64,000 bases of DNA, taken from positions 613,001-677,000 of the forward strand of contig JAIUJO010000163.1 of the NCBI GenBank assembly GCA_023846275.1, written 5' to 3'. How positions within the stretch are numbered: position 1 is the first letter of the stretch; each line of letters starts with the position of its first letter. Positions 11,401 to 24,475 of this stretch are shown here, in pieces. Both the position numbers and the translations under genes were made by a program. The notes under the pieces were generated by a model. It did no database searches. It was not told the DNA's origin and saw nothing but the letters and a program-made list of their open reading frames with translations. The DNA comes from Vanilla planifolia (taxonomy: Eukaryota; Streptophyta; Magnoliopsida; Asparagales; Orchidaceae).

Positions 11401-13040
11401 AATTTAAGGATGACACAAAAATTATTATAGTGTGGATCAAGACATAGTATAGCACAAATACATAGCATCCCAAGATAAGGCTTGATTTCATCTAAAAATT
11501 TGTTACAAAGATGATCTAAATTAAAATTTTGGAATTATTTTTTTCAAGTGTAATTTAATTTTATAAGAAATCATATTCTCATGGAACAACACTTTGTAAT
11601 GAAAATTTATAGAACTTAAGATAGACCGTAGCATTTTTCTCTATGTATCTTATTTGATATATTAAAACTTGATGAAATATGACAAATGTCCTCTATATAC
11701 TTTTAACTCTATCAAGTTTCATGCATCTTCTATTTCTAGGTTAATGTTAGTTATCATTATATATTTCTTTCTTGAGTTCTTTGATATGCATGTCATTTAA
11801 ATTGATCATTGATATATTTTATTTGTCATATGAATGATTAATAATTATCATTCTTTTCTTCAAGGCCAAAAGAGATATTAGTTCTGTTGAACACTTGAAC
11901 TACTTTTGACTACTTGACTAGAAATGGAACAACTCTACATTTTGCTAATAATTTTTCTTTAAGTGTTTTAGATTATGCATCCCAAAATTATCATCAAATG
12001 TGTTGAAGAGTTTAATCATGACTCATTGGTTTTAGTGGCATGTTTTCGTATGAATGAATCACGTACAAGGCAAGAAGCTTATGAACAGTTTAAAATGTTA
12101 CCTTTAAGAGTCATTCTAAAAGGATTGAGAATGTATGTCCTACAACAAATTTCTAGAAAGGACTACAAAAGAGTAAATTTAAGTGTGTGAAAAAAGGCCC
12201 TTTCAAAATGTTTCCAGCACAACTCATCATTCTTTAGTTTACAAATAAAATTCATTCAAAGACGGTCCTTGGCTTATTAATATGCCATATTAAATATTAA
12301 AAATATTTGTTGTATTGCTTAATGTGGAACAAAATTCTTTATTTGTAAAATATTAAAAATGACTAAAATTGCATGTACAATATCGCTTATTATCAATTGA
12401 TAAGTATTACATTTAGTTCAAGTGAACATGCTTGTAGATTGAGAGTGTGGTAGGTCCATAAAAAAATTATTTCAAAGCTTTTCATTCTAGTTGTATATGT
12501 AGTACATTCAGTTCAATTTAATAAGCCTTCAGATTAAGACTATTATAAGTGAAGTGAAAATTTTGTTTCAAAGCATTTGTTCTAATTGCATCGCACACAA
12601 AATTCAAGTTATTTCATGCTTTAGACAATGCATGGAATGTGTAGTGCTTAACATAGAGCAAATTGCTCATATAGTGCATGATTTCTATTGCATAATATAT
12701 TTATTTTATTTGGGTGTAGGTTTTATATAGTGAGCAAAACCTTAGGATTCATTTGATACATTTTATTTAATATATGGCATGCAGATAGAGAGTATTGCCT
12801 AAGAAAACTTTTGATGCTTAGAATGTGGGGAATATTTTGTAAATTCTAAATGTTTAATGACTAGCTTGAGAAGATTTTATGTTACTAAAAATAGATATAA
12901 GGGAGTAATTGGTGGGTTTTTAAGCCAACACAAGCCATCCAAAAAAATTATAAAAGGATTCAAACATTTATATCTTAGAGGCATCCTATTGTACAATTAT
13001 AATAGATATTTTTAAGGAATTGTTGCTTCTAAAGACTATG
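11401..13040. other. Unassigned AT-rich DNA upstream of the copia gag relic
   Basis: The 71-codon plus-strand frame at 11975-12190 is less hydrophobic than most chance frames here, but I recognise no family in it. The rest is AT-rich and full of stops. If the copia element that starts near 13.05 kb was complete on its left, its LTR, primer site and gag N-terminus should be here. None could be identified. Confidence 0.35.
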
Positions 13041-13054
13041 CAAATATGAAAGAG

Positions 13055-13995
13055 AAAATGTAATAATGTAATTGCAGACTTGCAAATATTGTTAATGGTT
13101 TCATGAACCTCAATAGATTGTTTTCTAATGTTAAGCAAGCAAGGAAGACACTTGAAGTGTTAATTGAAGAGGTCTATTTTTCTTATGACCATAATTAAGT
13201 TGTTGAAGAAGCTAAACTTATTGAAGCAGATGAGCTGCTTGAAAATATTATAATAAATATGGTGCAAAATGACAAGTGAATAGGGCTGTAAAAGGGCAAG
13301 GAAAACTTGGCATTCAAGGCTACCACATCTTTATTTAAAGATAAATAATATAGTAGTGTAGCACTAGAATACCTTACTAAATTTTTTACCTAAAATTGAT
13401 ATGAAATTTCCTCCAAGAAGAGCTAAAATTAAAAAGATGTTGATCAAGAAAAAGAAATTAAAAAAATAAAAGTCTTAAAGTACAACTATGAATGCCATTA
13501 ACCTAGTCATTTCTACTCAAATTGGCCAAAATAGAGAAGAGGACATTAAAGAAAAAATTATAAAAAATGAGAATTAGGCCATGGTTCCTACTTGGAGTTA
13601 TTTTTGTCATCATCAAAATCTTCAAAAAATTTGGGGAATAAGATTTTGAAAATGTTGTTATGATAGTGCAAAGCATGGTTCAATTTCTACTAGTAAAGAA
13701 GTGAAGAAGAAGAGATTATGGATTAATTCATACAAGTGATTAGTCATCTAGGATCCATAATGATGAGGAAAGTAAACTCTTTGATGTTTAATTAGAAAGC
13801 TATTTGATTGAGTTGATCAACTCTTTTAAGGAAAATTTAAAGAATGTGAATTTTTTAAGAAAAGCATATTTCTTATATGAGGAGTTTAGTGAAATGAATA
13901 CAACATACATACATGTTTTGGAAACCTCGAGGGATGAACTTGTCTTGTCTATTAGCTTGAATGCAAAAGAAATACTAATTTTTTATATGTTCTAA
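13055..13995 (+). pseudogene. Ty1/copia (SIRE-like) gag relic
   Basis: Read on the plus strand with frame shifts, the blocks follow the order of a SIRE/Maximus-type copia gag. 'LANIVNGFMNLNRLFSN' (from about 13080) corresponds to the F-xIVNGLKSLGKxFSN segment. It is followed by 'VEEAKLIEADELLENII' (family EAKDLxxLxxEELIGSL), then 'KGKENLAFKATT' (family K-SIAFKA). A decayed zinc knuckle follows at 13481-13525, 'YNYECHxPSHFYSNWPK', in which the second cysteine and the histidine survive but the first and last cysteines do not. 'AMVPTWS' (family AMVATWSDSD) comes next, then a coiled-coil-like stretch in the open frame 13804-13995. Gag would form the cytoplasmic virus-like particle. Many stops; no matching pol follows, so the element is truncated. 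Confidence 0.7.
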
Positions 13996-16900
13996 ATTAC
14001 ATATGCAAATTGATTTAAATCACATCATATAAGTTAGGACATTTCCTTTATGTGTAATAGTTCATGGATATTGAAATCTCTTCAGATACAACATCAGTTA
14101 GTTGTCATTTTAACATGAACCCATAATAAAGTTATATTTTGTTGATAAGACTAAAATAAATTATAGTTAGAAATTTTTAAACACTTAATACAGGGTTTTC
14201 CTTTCAGAAATCCATTATGGTTCCAAAAGAAATTACGTAAATTCCTAAGAATATCTACATGCTTTACTCAATTAAACTAGAAATTAAGAGAAACCTATGT
14301 AGATCCTTGTTGATTATTTTCACTATATTTATAGTTGTTATTTCTAATCATTAATTACTTTTATAAATAGTTCTTGCATAAATATAGGAGAAATTAAAAT
14401 TAAAACTATTTATTCAATTATTAAGTGCTATTTTGTTTACACTTACAACAACTGACATATCCTCAGTAAGTGGTATATTTTATTTACATTTATATATGAA
14501 TATATGAAAAACATACTTTAAAATCATAATTTATCAGCAAGAAATGGTAACTATTTTATATTGATAACTAGAAAATAGTAAATTTAATTTTATAATATCG
14601 GCTCATTTGAATAAATAATATGAATCATAACATAAAAAAATGACAAAAAATGGTCCTAGCATAGAAAATGAATTGAAATATAAACTTTATAAAGAATGAT
14701 ATGTCTAAGTGGCCACATAATGGAATACAAGTGTAGGGTCATGCAACACATTTGGAAGTTTATGTAAACTACAATCATAACAAAATTTCCATGTAACTAA
14801 ACAAATTATTATGCATCCTACATAAAATTGGTTGATTAATAAAATGTATAATTATATCATGTTATTTCCATTATGACAATTTTGGCGTTGGTTGTCATTT
14901 TTTTTTCATTTACTTTTGCAAATTACAATGAACAATCACACATGCATTTGATTGGTGATAATGCATCCAAACAATTTAAAAAGAACATGTTTAACTATAA
15001 TCTAATTTGAAGCTTACAATAATTACAAAACTTTATTATGAGATGTGTTGAATGCCAATCATTAGGCACTAATCCTGTGATCAAAACATTAAGCAAATAT
15101 ACAGAACAACCATGTAGTTTTCTTCCATTGGTTTTCTTACATCAGACAAAACAACTTGTTAGCTATGTGATCAAACAAAGGGTCAGACATTGCTAATCCT
15201 AAGTTAAGTTAATTAAATATGCTTTATACATGTACAATGCCATTACCGTATAAGTGTGGCTCAATTTCTTCCAAGTGTCTTAAGCAGAGATATAGATCTA
15301 TTATGCTTTGTGCAATTGAATATACTTGTCATACTTTCATTGAGAAATTTAATGGTAGTAATAGAAAAGGTGCTTATGCCAGTGATTAAGTATGTGTTAT
15401 AGTCTGTCTTATCATATATGTACAACATATCATAATAGTATGATAACTCTTTTTAGAGACGTGATACTTCTGACTTAAGCATTTTAAGCGAAGTCATTTG
15501 CATTTAGAAGTATGATTCCATTATTGCGTACAAGTGATGTTTAATTTGTAGTGAGAATAGTACATGTGAATGGCTTTAGTCAACTATAATACTTGTCATC
15601 TTATTATATCACTTTGTAAAAATTTAAAAGATGAAAATCTAGATTTTGAGTCTTTTTTGTTTATAATACGTGTAATGTGGTCATGGCATTAGCTAATTAT
15701 TTTTTAGTAAATTAAAAACACTAATCAAAATTTGATAATAATTAGATGTTATGCATGCAATAGAATCACACTTGTATATCTTTTGATTAGAGAATAATTA
15801 AGAATTATGAGTAATGACTAATTTGATTAAATTTTACAAAAATTGACTATTTGTATTGTAGGATTGTATTGAGGCATTAAAAAGCACTACAAGTTAATTT
15901 TCATATCTATTTTGCATTAAATTAATAATATTTTAATGTGCTTATTACTTAAATTGATTTTTGTTATATGACTTTGTGTAATTGAGAGTTATACTAGATT
16001 TCTTTGTCCTATTGTTGGGTCTTTGTATTTTTTTCTTTGTATTGTTCCTCTAGTTAGTTTGTATTCTTTTTTCTCCTTGTCATTGTTTGGGTCTTTTGGC
16101 TTGAAGATTTGTAGTGACTTTTGTCCTAATAATTATTAGAGTCCTTTTGATTACTCTTGTTGGATTCTATGTGCTAGTGTGTATAGTGTTTTTGTCCAAG
16201 TGGTTAAGGAATCATTTTGCTAAATGTGTAGCATTATTTTGGGCTACTAAGTTTTGTGAAATGTAATTCATTTTTTCTTAGGTGGTCATTAGAGATTGAA
16301 TCGAACAACATAAAAAGATTTTGCATATCTTTTCTCATTGCCCTCTCACAAAATTTTTTCATAGTTAATAATTAGTTGTAAAACAAATTTTTTAAAAGGC
16401 TTTATGAAAGAGAAAAACACTCTATTGAAATATATTTAAGACTATTCAAGTTCATGTTTTTGCAATTCATGTTGCAACAGGATGGACATCATGCTCCTTC
16501 ATTCCTAACATTTTCCTTCACCAAATACAATACTAGTTATTCATATTAAAAAAGTATTATTACTTGCTAACAACGTCCATCTAGTTTTGTTTGCACTTTA
16601 TTATTTGTTTTCATTGCTATCATATCTAATGGTATTGTCTTACTAGAAAAGCATTTCTTGACTTGATAAAGAAATTTGATTAAGTATTAAATAAGATTTA
16701 CTTTTTATGATGATTTTTTCTTTATATCTTTTAATATTTCTTTATGTTTTCTAAAGAATTGTCAAAGATATGTAAAACATATGAATTTAAATAATTATAA
16801 TATTATATTTTTAAATTAACTTTTTGTGTCATAACATTTAATGTTTGTATGTAATATCAATTGTTGAAGGTATGCTTTTATAAGGCACTTTTCTTTTAAC

Positions 16901-18575
16901 AATTACAAGAAAAGATCTTTTAAAAAGCTATTTTTAAAAATTTAATATTTTTATACATTTTATACATGTTGGATCTCTTTGCACATTTCAATTTGTAACA
17001 TAAATTTAAGTTAAAATATTAAGCATACAAAAAGACATTTCAAATATATATGAAATTATTTATTTTTTGATGTTATATTATTGAAAACTTATCTACTGAT
17101 GTGTATCTTAGTTTTTTATGTTTTACAACTTTTTTGTTGTAATGTTTTACATATTAGTAAGTTAACAAAATAAATATTTTCAATAGTTTGTATATCATTG
17201 CTTTAATAAGTTAATTTTAGTTATGATAGAATAATTTTTTTATCTTTTTCTATTCCACTATTTTATTCCATTTCATGTTTAAAGATATTTTGTGTACTAA
17301 TCATAGGAATAAATTTTTGTAATAAGTTTTAATAATTTTTTTATTTAAAATGTTCTACTTTCTTGCCATTGTTGTTTTAGGAAATTTAAAATCTATGTCT
17401 AACATTCATGATTTTCTGATAAACAATGTGCGTTAACTCTTCACATAAATTTCCAAGAAAGCCAATGCATCACTTATGACAAAATAAAACCAACACACTT
17501 GAAAACAATTTTTGAAGAATATTTTTTTCAAAGAGACATCCTATAAAGTAATTTGAATCAAGTTACTTATTTTCAACAAATCCTAAATAAAATTAATATG
17601 AAGATGGGATCGTGGAAGAAAATGGTATAAAAAAATAGGTGGTACACATACTGTTATTAAGAATGTGTAAGTCCTAATACTTATGTTCTATCTTATGAAT
17701 GTCAATCAAAATCATAGGATTCTGAGTAAAATTAAGAAAAGCTTGAATGGTTTACTTTTGTTTGACTTACACAATATCATCAAAACTAATGGCCCAATTC
17801 ATCAAATGTTTTTCTTCTAACTATAGAAAACAATAAGTGGCTATGTGTGCATTGTCAGCAAAACAAAATTTGAAATTACCAATCAATAGTTCACTATGGT
17901 CAAGATAAATAAAGGAAATAATTCTAATATCAAGAACAAAAGACAACATATCCTAGACAATTATGCACATGAAAAGAAAAAAAATAGATGGTTTGAAAAC
18001 TAACTAAACTCTCCAACACAAACAAAAAATACCATCTAAAAGCTCATAACTAATGGAAATTTAGCATTGTATCAACTTGGGAAGGAACCAATAGAAAAAT
18101 TCTAATATTTAGATTAATTTAGATGATTTGTATTTTTTAAATTTGTATTTAAACTATCATATGCATGGTGACAAGTTTTAATAGTTTACTACATTTCTTT
18201 AGTGTTTAAGAGAGATGAACTTTTAGAAGGATTCAAAGTGCCCACACAACTCTAATGAAGGCTCAGTGGGCCAATGCATTATATGTTGATAACAAGAAAA
18301 TATGGTATGGTATATCTTTGCTAAAAATGTACGAATTAAGCCATTATAAACAAGAATGTTGTACCAAACATCTCATTAGTGAACATTGGGAAACAACCAC
18401 ATAAATCAAAGAAACGACATTCTGATCCATCCTATTATTTCATGGAAAAATATGGTAGGCTAATAACCGAAAAATCCATGTTGAAGGTAATTAAACTATA
18501 AACACAATTATTAATTATGTCATATTGAAGTGTTTAGAGTATTAGTTATATTACCAACCCAAAAACTACTTATTA
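13996..18575. other. Unassigned AT-rich DNA
   Basis: No gene, repeat boundary or RNA was recognised. At about 17430-17620 the plus strand gives broken copia-gag-like wording ('KPTHLKTIFEEYFFQRDIL'), and 'CVHCQQ' follows near 17850. These are too weak to call. The stretch 16690-17380 is extremely AT-rich. Copia pol expected downstream of the 13-kb gag relic was not found here. Confidence 0.4.
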
Positions 18576-18635
18576 GAGCCATTAAAAGGAATATCTTGTT
18601 TTACTCCTTGTTCAATTATGAGGTACAAATGCTAT

Positions 18636-19015
18636 CAAGTTGTGCATTGGTGCTCTCCACACAAAAATGTGTGAGGTAAATGTTGATGGTTATGCAAACA
18701 ATCACAATGGACAAGGTGGTTGTCTTGGAATTATAGTGATCACAAATGACAAATAGGTGATCTCAAATGACAAATATATGATATCTTTGCCCCTTGATCT
18801 TTTTTGAGTAATAACAAGAACATACGTATGCTAGTCATCAAAATAGACCACATAGAAATCCTTAAAGTAGCACAAGGACCAATCAACATTCTCTAGGAGC
18901 TATCAAACATTCTTCAAGAAAGGAAGCATAATGGAACAACAATAATAGTTTTGTAGAGTTAAAATTGCAAATAAGTGAATGGAGTAGTGAAATACCTCAT
19001 AGAAATGGTAGTACA
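18636..19015 (+). pseudogene. LINE-type (RVT_3) RNase H relic in copy A
   Basis: The plus strand reads 'VVHWCSPHK', then after a frame shift 'MCEVNVDGYANNHNG' and 'GGCLGIIVI'. This is the opening of the RNase H domain found at the 3' end of many plant LINEs and in related plant RVT_3 proteins (pattern W-PP-g-KxNvDGaxxxxxG-gGxviRd). The first catalytic aspartate (VDG) is present. About 125 codons later 'NGVVKYLIEMVV' matches the closing segment (N-xADxLAxxAv). The overall length of about 380 bp is right for the domain. Stops lie between the two ends. No LINE reverse transcriptase precedes it, so this is at best a 5'-truncated copy. Confidence 0.65.
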
Positions 19016-20006
19016 ATCTGCAAAGTTAAACAATTTGGATGAGCAAAACATTCCAAAGATATGCAAGCAATTTATCAATTGGCTAAAGTTAAACTTTCGT
19101 ATAGGTATACTTTATACTAGGTATGAAGCTTCACCTTGGAGTATTAGTTATAATGTAATGATAAATGTTTTTTTAATTCTTGTACAATTATCTAGTAGGT
19201 TATGATATTCATATCATATTATGCAAGCACACATTGCTTACAAAATACTTGCATAATAGCAAGCTTTTCTGCCTTATCTTAGTTAAGGCAAATTATGCTA
19301 TGTGGGAGTACCTGAGTAGAAATCATATATTCTTAAATAAGATATTTCAAATTAATAGAAATGGACATTTATGACTAGCCAACATTTAGGCTATTAACAT
19401 TTAGTGATCATTTTACCTTTTGTATGCTTTTTTTAAAATCAAGAATGTAGCAAAAATTAAAGAATCAAAATACCTAATGCTGATACGATTTATAAAAAAA
19501 GTTCAAAATAATGTCATCTTAGGAATTTCAAAGTATTTTTGTCATCATTGTGGTAAAAGCATAAGAAAACTATCCATAAAATCAATAAATCATTTAAAAC
19601 TAGTCCATTCTAATGAAACACCATGAATAAATAAAAAAGATTATTCAAAAATTTTTTTAAGAAACTACCAATATTAACATAAATGCTAACTGGCCTACGT
19701 GCCTAATAAAAACACTAATTCAAAAAATATTAAGTTTAACATTAATGATGATAAAATGAAGAAGGTCAACCATCCAAATAATGCACTCTTTTTTATAATC
19801 TCTAGCATGACCACAACTAAGTCCCTTGCTCCCTTGTCCAATAAAAATAGTAGGGAGTAAACATAGAGGCTCAATAAAAAATTCTTTAGTCAAACTACAA
19901 AAATAATGTATATTAGCCGAGAAGTACATTTGTAACAATTGAGTAAATAATGTTAACAAACGACATTAGTTTTTAGCTATCATAATGACATCACCATCCA
20001 CCAGCT

Positions 20007-20009
<3 letters not shown>

Positions 20010-20050
<41 letters not shown>

Positions 20051-20051
20051 T
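20010..20051. repeat. Compound (AT)n(GT)n microsatellite in copy A
   Basis: About 25 bases of alternating A/T run directly into about 17 bases of alternating G/T. Microsatellites also lie at the equivalent point of copies B (24431-24475) and C (62965-63033). Confidence 0.95.
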
Positions 20052-23000
20052 TTATATCTATTTATTTATTTTCATTAAATTATGGCTTAATAACAAATGT
20101 TTGTTTTAATACAGTCTCTTGTCCATGACAATAGTGGTAACACTTGGCACCCTTATCACATTATATAATCTAAGACTCAACAAAGAATTGTTAATCAAAA
20201 GGACTAACTTGATAAAGTTCAAGAAGTCCTCAAAATCTACATGTACTCTCTTCTAAAATATAAGATATCATGTGGTTCCTCATGGTACTAAACATTGAAC
20301 AATCCCTCTTAGGATAATTTTTATAATGAAATTTAACAAATCCTATAAAGTCTTATAATGAGATGTAGTACTGCTCCTATAAGATCAACAACAATGTGTA
20401 ACTATCTTTTGGCCAAAATAATAAAGTCACTTAAATTTCTTAACTCTCGATTTAGCATGCATGATCAAGGGTCCACTACATTTGGTCTTCTCTTGATCAT
20501 AGTATTGACCTTAAGGTATACCACCCTATTAACTCTATTACATAACTATTTGGTGTTCTTCATGCCCTAAGTCAACTTTTATTTTCAATTTTAAGTTTAT
20601 TTTTTAGTTATACATAGTCATTTTTTTCTAAATGATATAAGTTTTTTTTCTTAACTATAGTGTAAATATTTATAATTTCATTAAAAATTTTGTTAAATCT
20701 TTTCTTGGATTTATTTCATTTAGGACTATTTTCTTTTTGAGAAAACCACCCTAGTGCTCACCAAGACTTAGCATTTTCTCTTAGGTCAATATGTAGTTAA
20801 TAATCATTACAACAAAACATATGCCACAAAAGTATACATAGTGAGCCATGAGCCCAAAATGCAACACTAAGTCAACATACCCATCTTAAGGTCTCTATTA
20901 AGCCACAACATTTCTTAAAATCACCAACCATGGTCTCAACACAAGGCTTAAGAGATTAAATAAGCCCACTTATCTTCTTACTCAAAGGACCTAGCGAACT
21001 ATAGGGTCTAGCAAAAGTATTAACCATCTTAATTTCTTCAAAGGCCTCAATATGAGATTCACTAACCAAATCTTAATTTTCAATTTTCATAGAAGCTCAT
21101 TAATGGTAATTCCTCAGCCCATCACAAGGTCATTCTTTCACAGGTTCCTTTCCCTTGAATGAATTCTAAGCCTTTAAGCATAATTCCAAGGGTAAGCTTA
21201 CCATGCATAGCCATATCAAAGAGCCTCAAATCTCAAACTTTTTCCTCACTAGGTATTATCGACATAACTAAAAGTCTAACCTTAGCCTTAACATTTCTAG
21301 TCGTAACCAAATCTTTAGTTTCCAACCATATCCATAGCCAACTAAGCCTTGTTCTATATCCTTAAACTGAACCTTCAAAGGCTTCCTAGCTAGAAACCAT
21401 GGGCACACATTCACACCTTAAAAGCTGTCTAGGTTATCTTAAGGGTTGATTTAGTGCCTCCTATGGCTTGGCCAAGCCATGTTTTTCACTTCCCAAGAAA
21501 GATAGAGGCAAGGGATAATTGATCATAATATATGATCTAAGGTGTTAGTTATAGTTTTTTTTGTTCGAAATCATCATTCATCTATGAATTTATGTTTTAA
21601 ATATTTTATATAATCGGTGGTTCACTTTCATACGTGGTTTTGTAACACCAATTCATATTTATATCACGTCATGTGGTGAAATAACATATATCATTTTTCT
21701 TTGCTAACATTTTATATTTCTTATGCATTACTACTTAGTAAAGTATTTACATACATTCCTAAGGTTTAATTTTTAATAAATAAAAAGAAGAAAATAAAAA
21801 TACTTGCCTTAGTTTTGAGGCACTAACACTATACCATTCTTTAACAATTTTACAACATGAATCATGCTAAAGTTTGCATATTGATAACATATGTAAGATA
21901 TCTACAAGGCACATAGATTAGCTTAGCTCATTATCATGTCTTAGTTGTTAGGTAGTTTCCATCCATAAATAGCTATTCTAACTCATGTTTCTCCTTATTT
22001 CAATAATTAAACCAAAACAAGCAAGCATATGAATTAGAATTTCACTTTTATTCAAACTTTAGTTAATATAACAAAATCTTGCATGTTTCCTCCAGAAGAA
22101 TTGCATTAGAGAGGAATGATAAATTACATTTATATGATACTACATGTTCTTTTTAGTCATGAGTACGAGAGGCTTCCCTCTTTTTAAACAAGGTTCAAAG
22201 AATAAGATCAACTATCTTTTAATCAAATTACTTTCTTGAGGTTCTACTTTCAATTTTAACAAGAATACTCCTTTTCAATAGTCCTTAGAACACAAGTAAA
22301 TTTTTTGTATGTGTTGAAGTGTGATCTTAGCTCGAAATTGATGTAAAGGCCTTCTCCTTGGATATGTCTTTGTAGGCTTCAAATTTTAACCATTGTCCTT
22401 CTTGTTCCACATAGTTTATCTTGCTTTCGACCTTAGTATCCATTCTGTGGCTAGCTTTTTCTAAACTCTTACAACCACATCTTGAGGGTCTCAATTCCTT
22501 ATCAATACCTCTTTAAATAACATATTTGCTTTAAGGAAACATAGTTTTGTAGGTTTAAGGCATGGTTCACACATTTGAGTTAAACCTTTCTTAATTAACC
22601 CAATTTTTATTAGCCATATCTATCTCGAACATTTTTTGAACTCAAGCAACATATGGCTATAAGATATTTCACCATTTATTCTTCTTTCTCATATATGTTT
22701 TCTTAAGTTATTCAAATATGCATCACCAACCATTTTCAATTTTTGATGCTCTTATAATGATGCATTAAGTAACTCCTAATATTTATGAATTCTATCCATA
22801 TCTGCATTATGAATTCATTATTTGATAAGAATAAGGATACATGATAATAATGATAATATAAATAAAATGATAAGCTAAAATAAAGCATAAACAAAAATGC
22901 TATCAAGGTTTCAAAATTCAAAATTTAATTTATCCAATTTAAAAATTTAAAATATCAATTAAAATTTCAAACTTTAAATCACAATAGAGCACACATCCCA

Positions 23001-23231
23001 ATCAACTAAATTGCAATTATATGGCCATGAATGTTAGGTGTAATCTTATTAAGTTGCCACTTTTAGATTTTCCATTAGATATGTTCTCTGATGCTTACAT
23101 GATTTGCTTTAGGTGTACTTCAAATCAATATGATTCCACCTCAACACATTAATGGCTGAACAATCTAGGAGAATAATCAAATGGTTTAACTTAGTTTAGT
23201 GCATATTCTCTTATGATGTATAAAAGCTATG

Positions 23232-23620
23232 AAGTGGTGAATTGGTGCTTTCCACTTCAAATGTCAAAGTGAATAATCAGAATGGTGTTAATACTTATGT
23301 TGGAATTATATGTAATAGAAAATGACATAATGGAAGCCATTTTACACATTGTGGACAGCAAATAATTGTTTAAAACTAAAGGGCTTGTTTGTACCTGATC
23401 TTTTATTACAAAATAGTAAAAAAGTGCATAAGTAAGTCATCAAAATGGACTATACAAGAGTTCTTAAAATAATGAAATGTTAAATTAACATTCTCTAGGA
23501 GCTATCAAACACTATTCAACAAATCAAGCACAAGGGAAGAGCAACAATACTTCACTAGAGTTACATTAACAAAGAAGGGAATGGAGTGATGAATTACCTC
23601 ATAGAAATGATAGTGTCGTC
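23232..23620 (+). pseudogene. LINE-type RNase H relic in copy B, catalytic motif deleted
   Basis: Same relic as in copy A: 'VVNWCFPLQMSKVN' at the start and 'NGVMNYLIEMIV' at the end (about 23580-23615). Here the stretch after KVN has lost the codons for VDGYAN, so the first catalytic aspartate is deleted and the reading resumes at 'NQNGVNTYVGIICN'. Stops are also present. Copy B is thus an independently decayed duplicate of the domain. Confidence 0.6.
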
Positions 23621-24430
23621 AATAAAGTAAAAAAATTACGATGTACAAAACATTGTAATGATATGCAAAGGTATTGGCTGATTGGATAAAGTTCAAATTT
23701 CACACCTTTATACTTTGCACAAGGCATGAATCATCACCTTAGAGGATTAGTTCTAAAATGATGATAGATTTGTTCTTGTTTATTTCACGTGCAATTAAGT
23801 TTCATTACATGATATTCATTAATACACCATGCAAAGAACCTATCCGTAGATAATCCCAACGTAATAAAAAGTTGGTTCGCCTCACCTTTGTCATTGCTAT
23901 TTTTCCTTTAGAGGATTACTTGAGTAGAAATAATATCATCATAGAGTAGGAATTTCAAATCAAAAGAAATGGACATTTATGAGAAGCCATCATGACATTA
24001 TTCATAATTGGACAACATTAAAGCTTTCGAACCCATTTTTTTAAATCACGAGTGTTAATAAAGTCAAATAATCACTGTATTAAATGTACCTATAATTTAT
24101 AACATACTATCATTAAAAATACTATCATACTAAGAATCTTTATACTTTTCATCATCCTTAATTCCAAAGATAAAATAAAATATGCATAAAATCATAAACC
24201 ATTTGAATGTACTCCATTCTATGGCAACATCATGAATAACAACAAAAGTTTACTAGAAAAACTAAGCAACAATTAAGTTTGCTCAATAACATCACATGTC
24301 CATATAAAATAGAATTGCTGAGAAAAAAATATGAAATATGCCACTGCTAAGGATGAAATGTAGAAGGAGAATCATCAAACTTATGCATTCATTTTGATGA
24401 TCCCGAGCTTGACTATTACTCAAACCCTCT

Positions 24431-24475
24431 TTATATATATATATTTATATAAGTGTGTGTTTGTGTGTGAATGTG
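24431..24475. repeat. (AT)n/(GT)n microsatellite in copy B
   Basis: Interrupted alternating A/T followed by interrupted G/T repeats, at the position equivalent to 20010-20051 of copy A. Shorter and more interrupted than in A. Confidence 0.85.

Larger units (their letters stand above)
18580..23160 (+). repeat. 4.6-kb tandem unit, copy A
   Basis: Copy A and copy B are co-linear over about 4.6 kb. Matched landmarks include 'ttggtgctctccac' at 18647 and 'ttggtgctttccac' at 23242 (offset 4595), and 'gaaatggacatttatga' near 19360 and 23970. Both also have the AT/GT microsatellite near 20010 and 24431, the same 'cataaagttcaag' block near 20210 and 24633, and the same ATA-rich tail near 22840 and 27170. 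The start is where similarity to B begins; the end is where B begins. Copies differ by many substitutions and indels, so the duplication is old. The unit opens with an RNase H relic; the remaining 4 kb has no recognised coding content. Confidence 0.75.

Noticed and set aside
11975-12190. 71-codon plus-strand frame with a fairly normal amino-acid mix
   Set aside because: Tempting as a gene fragment, but I could not match it to a family and nothing around it supports an exon; left as unassigned.
17430-17900. Copia gag-like wording on the plus strand with a possible CxxC
   Set aside because: The blocks are too short and too interrupted to separate from chance; mentioned only inside the unassigned-region entry.
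21640-21720. LTR start (TGTAACACC) inside copy A of the 4.6-kb unit
   Set aside because: The word resembles plant gypsy LTR starts, but copy B reads 'tgcaacacatg' at the same place and no second copy of an LTR was found within either unit.
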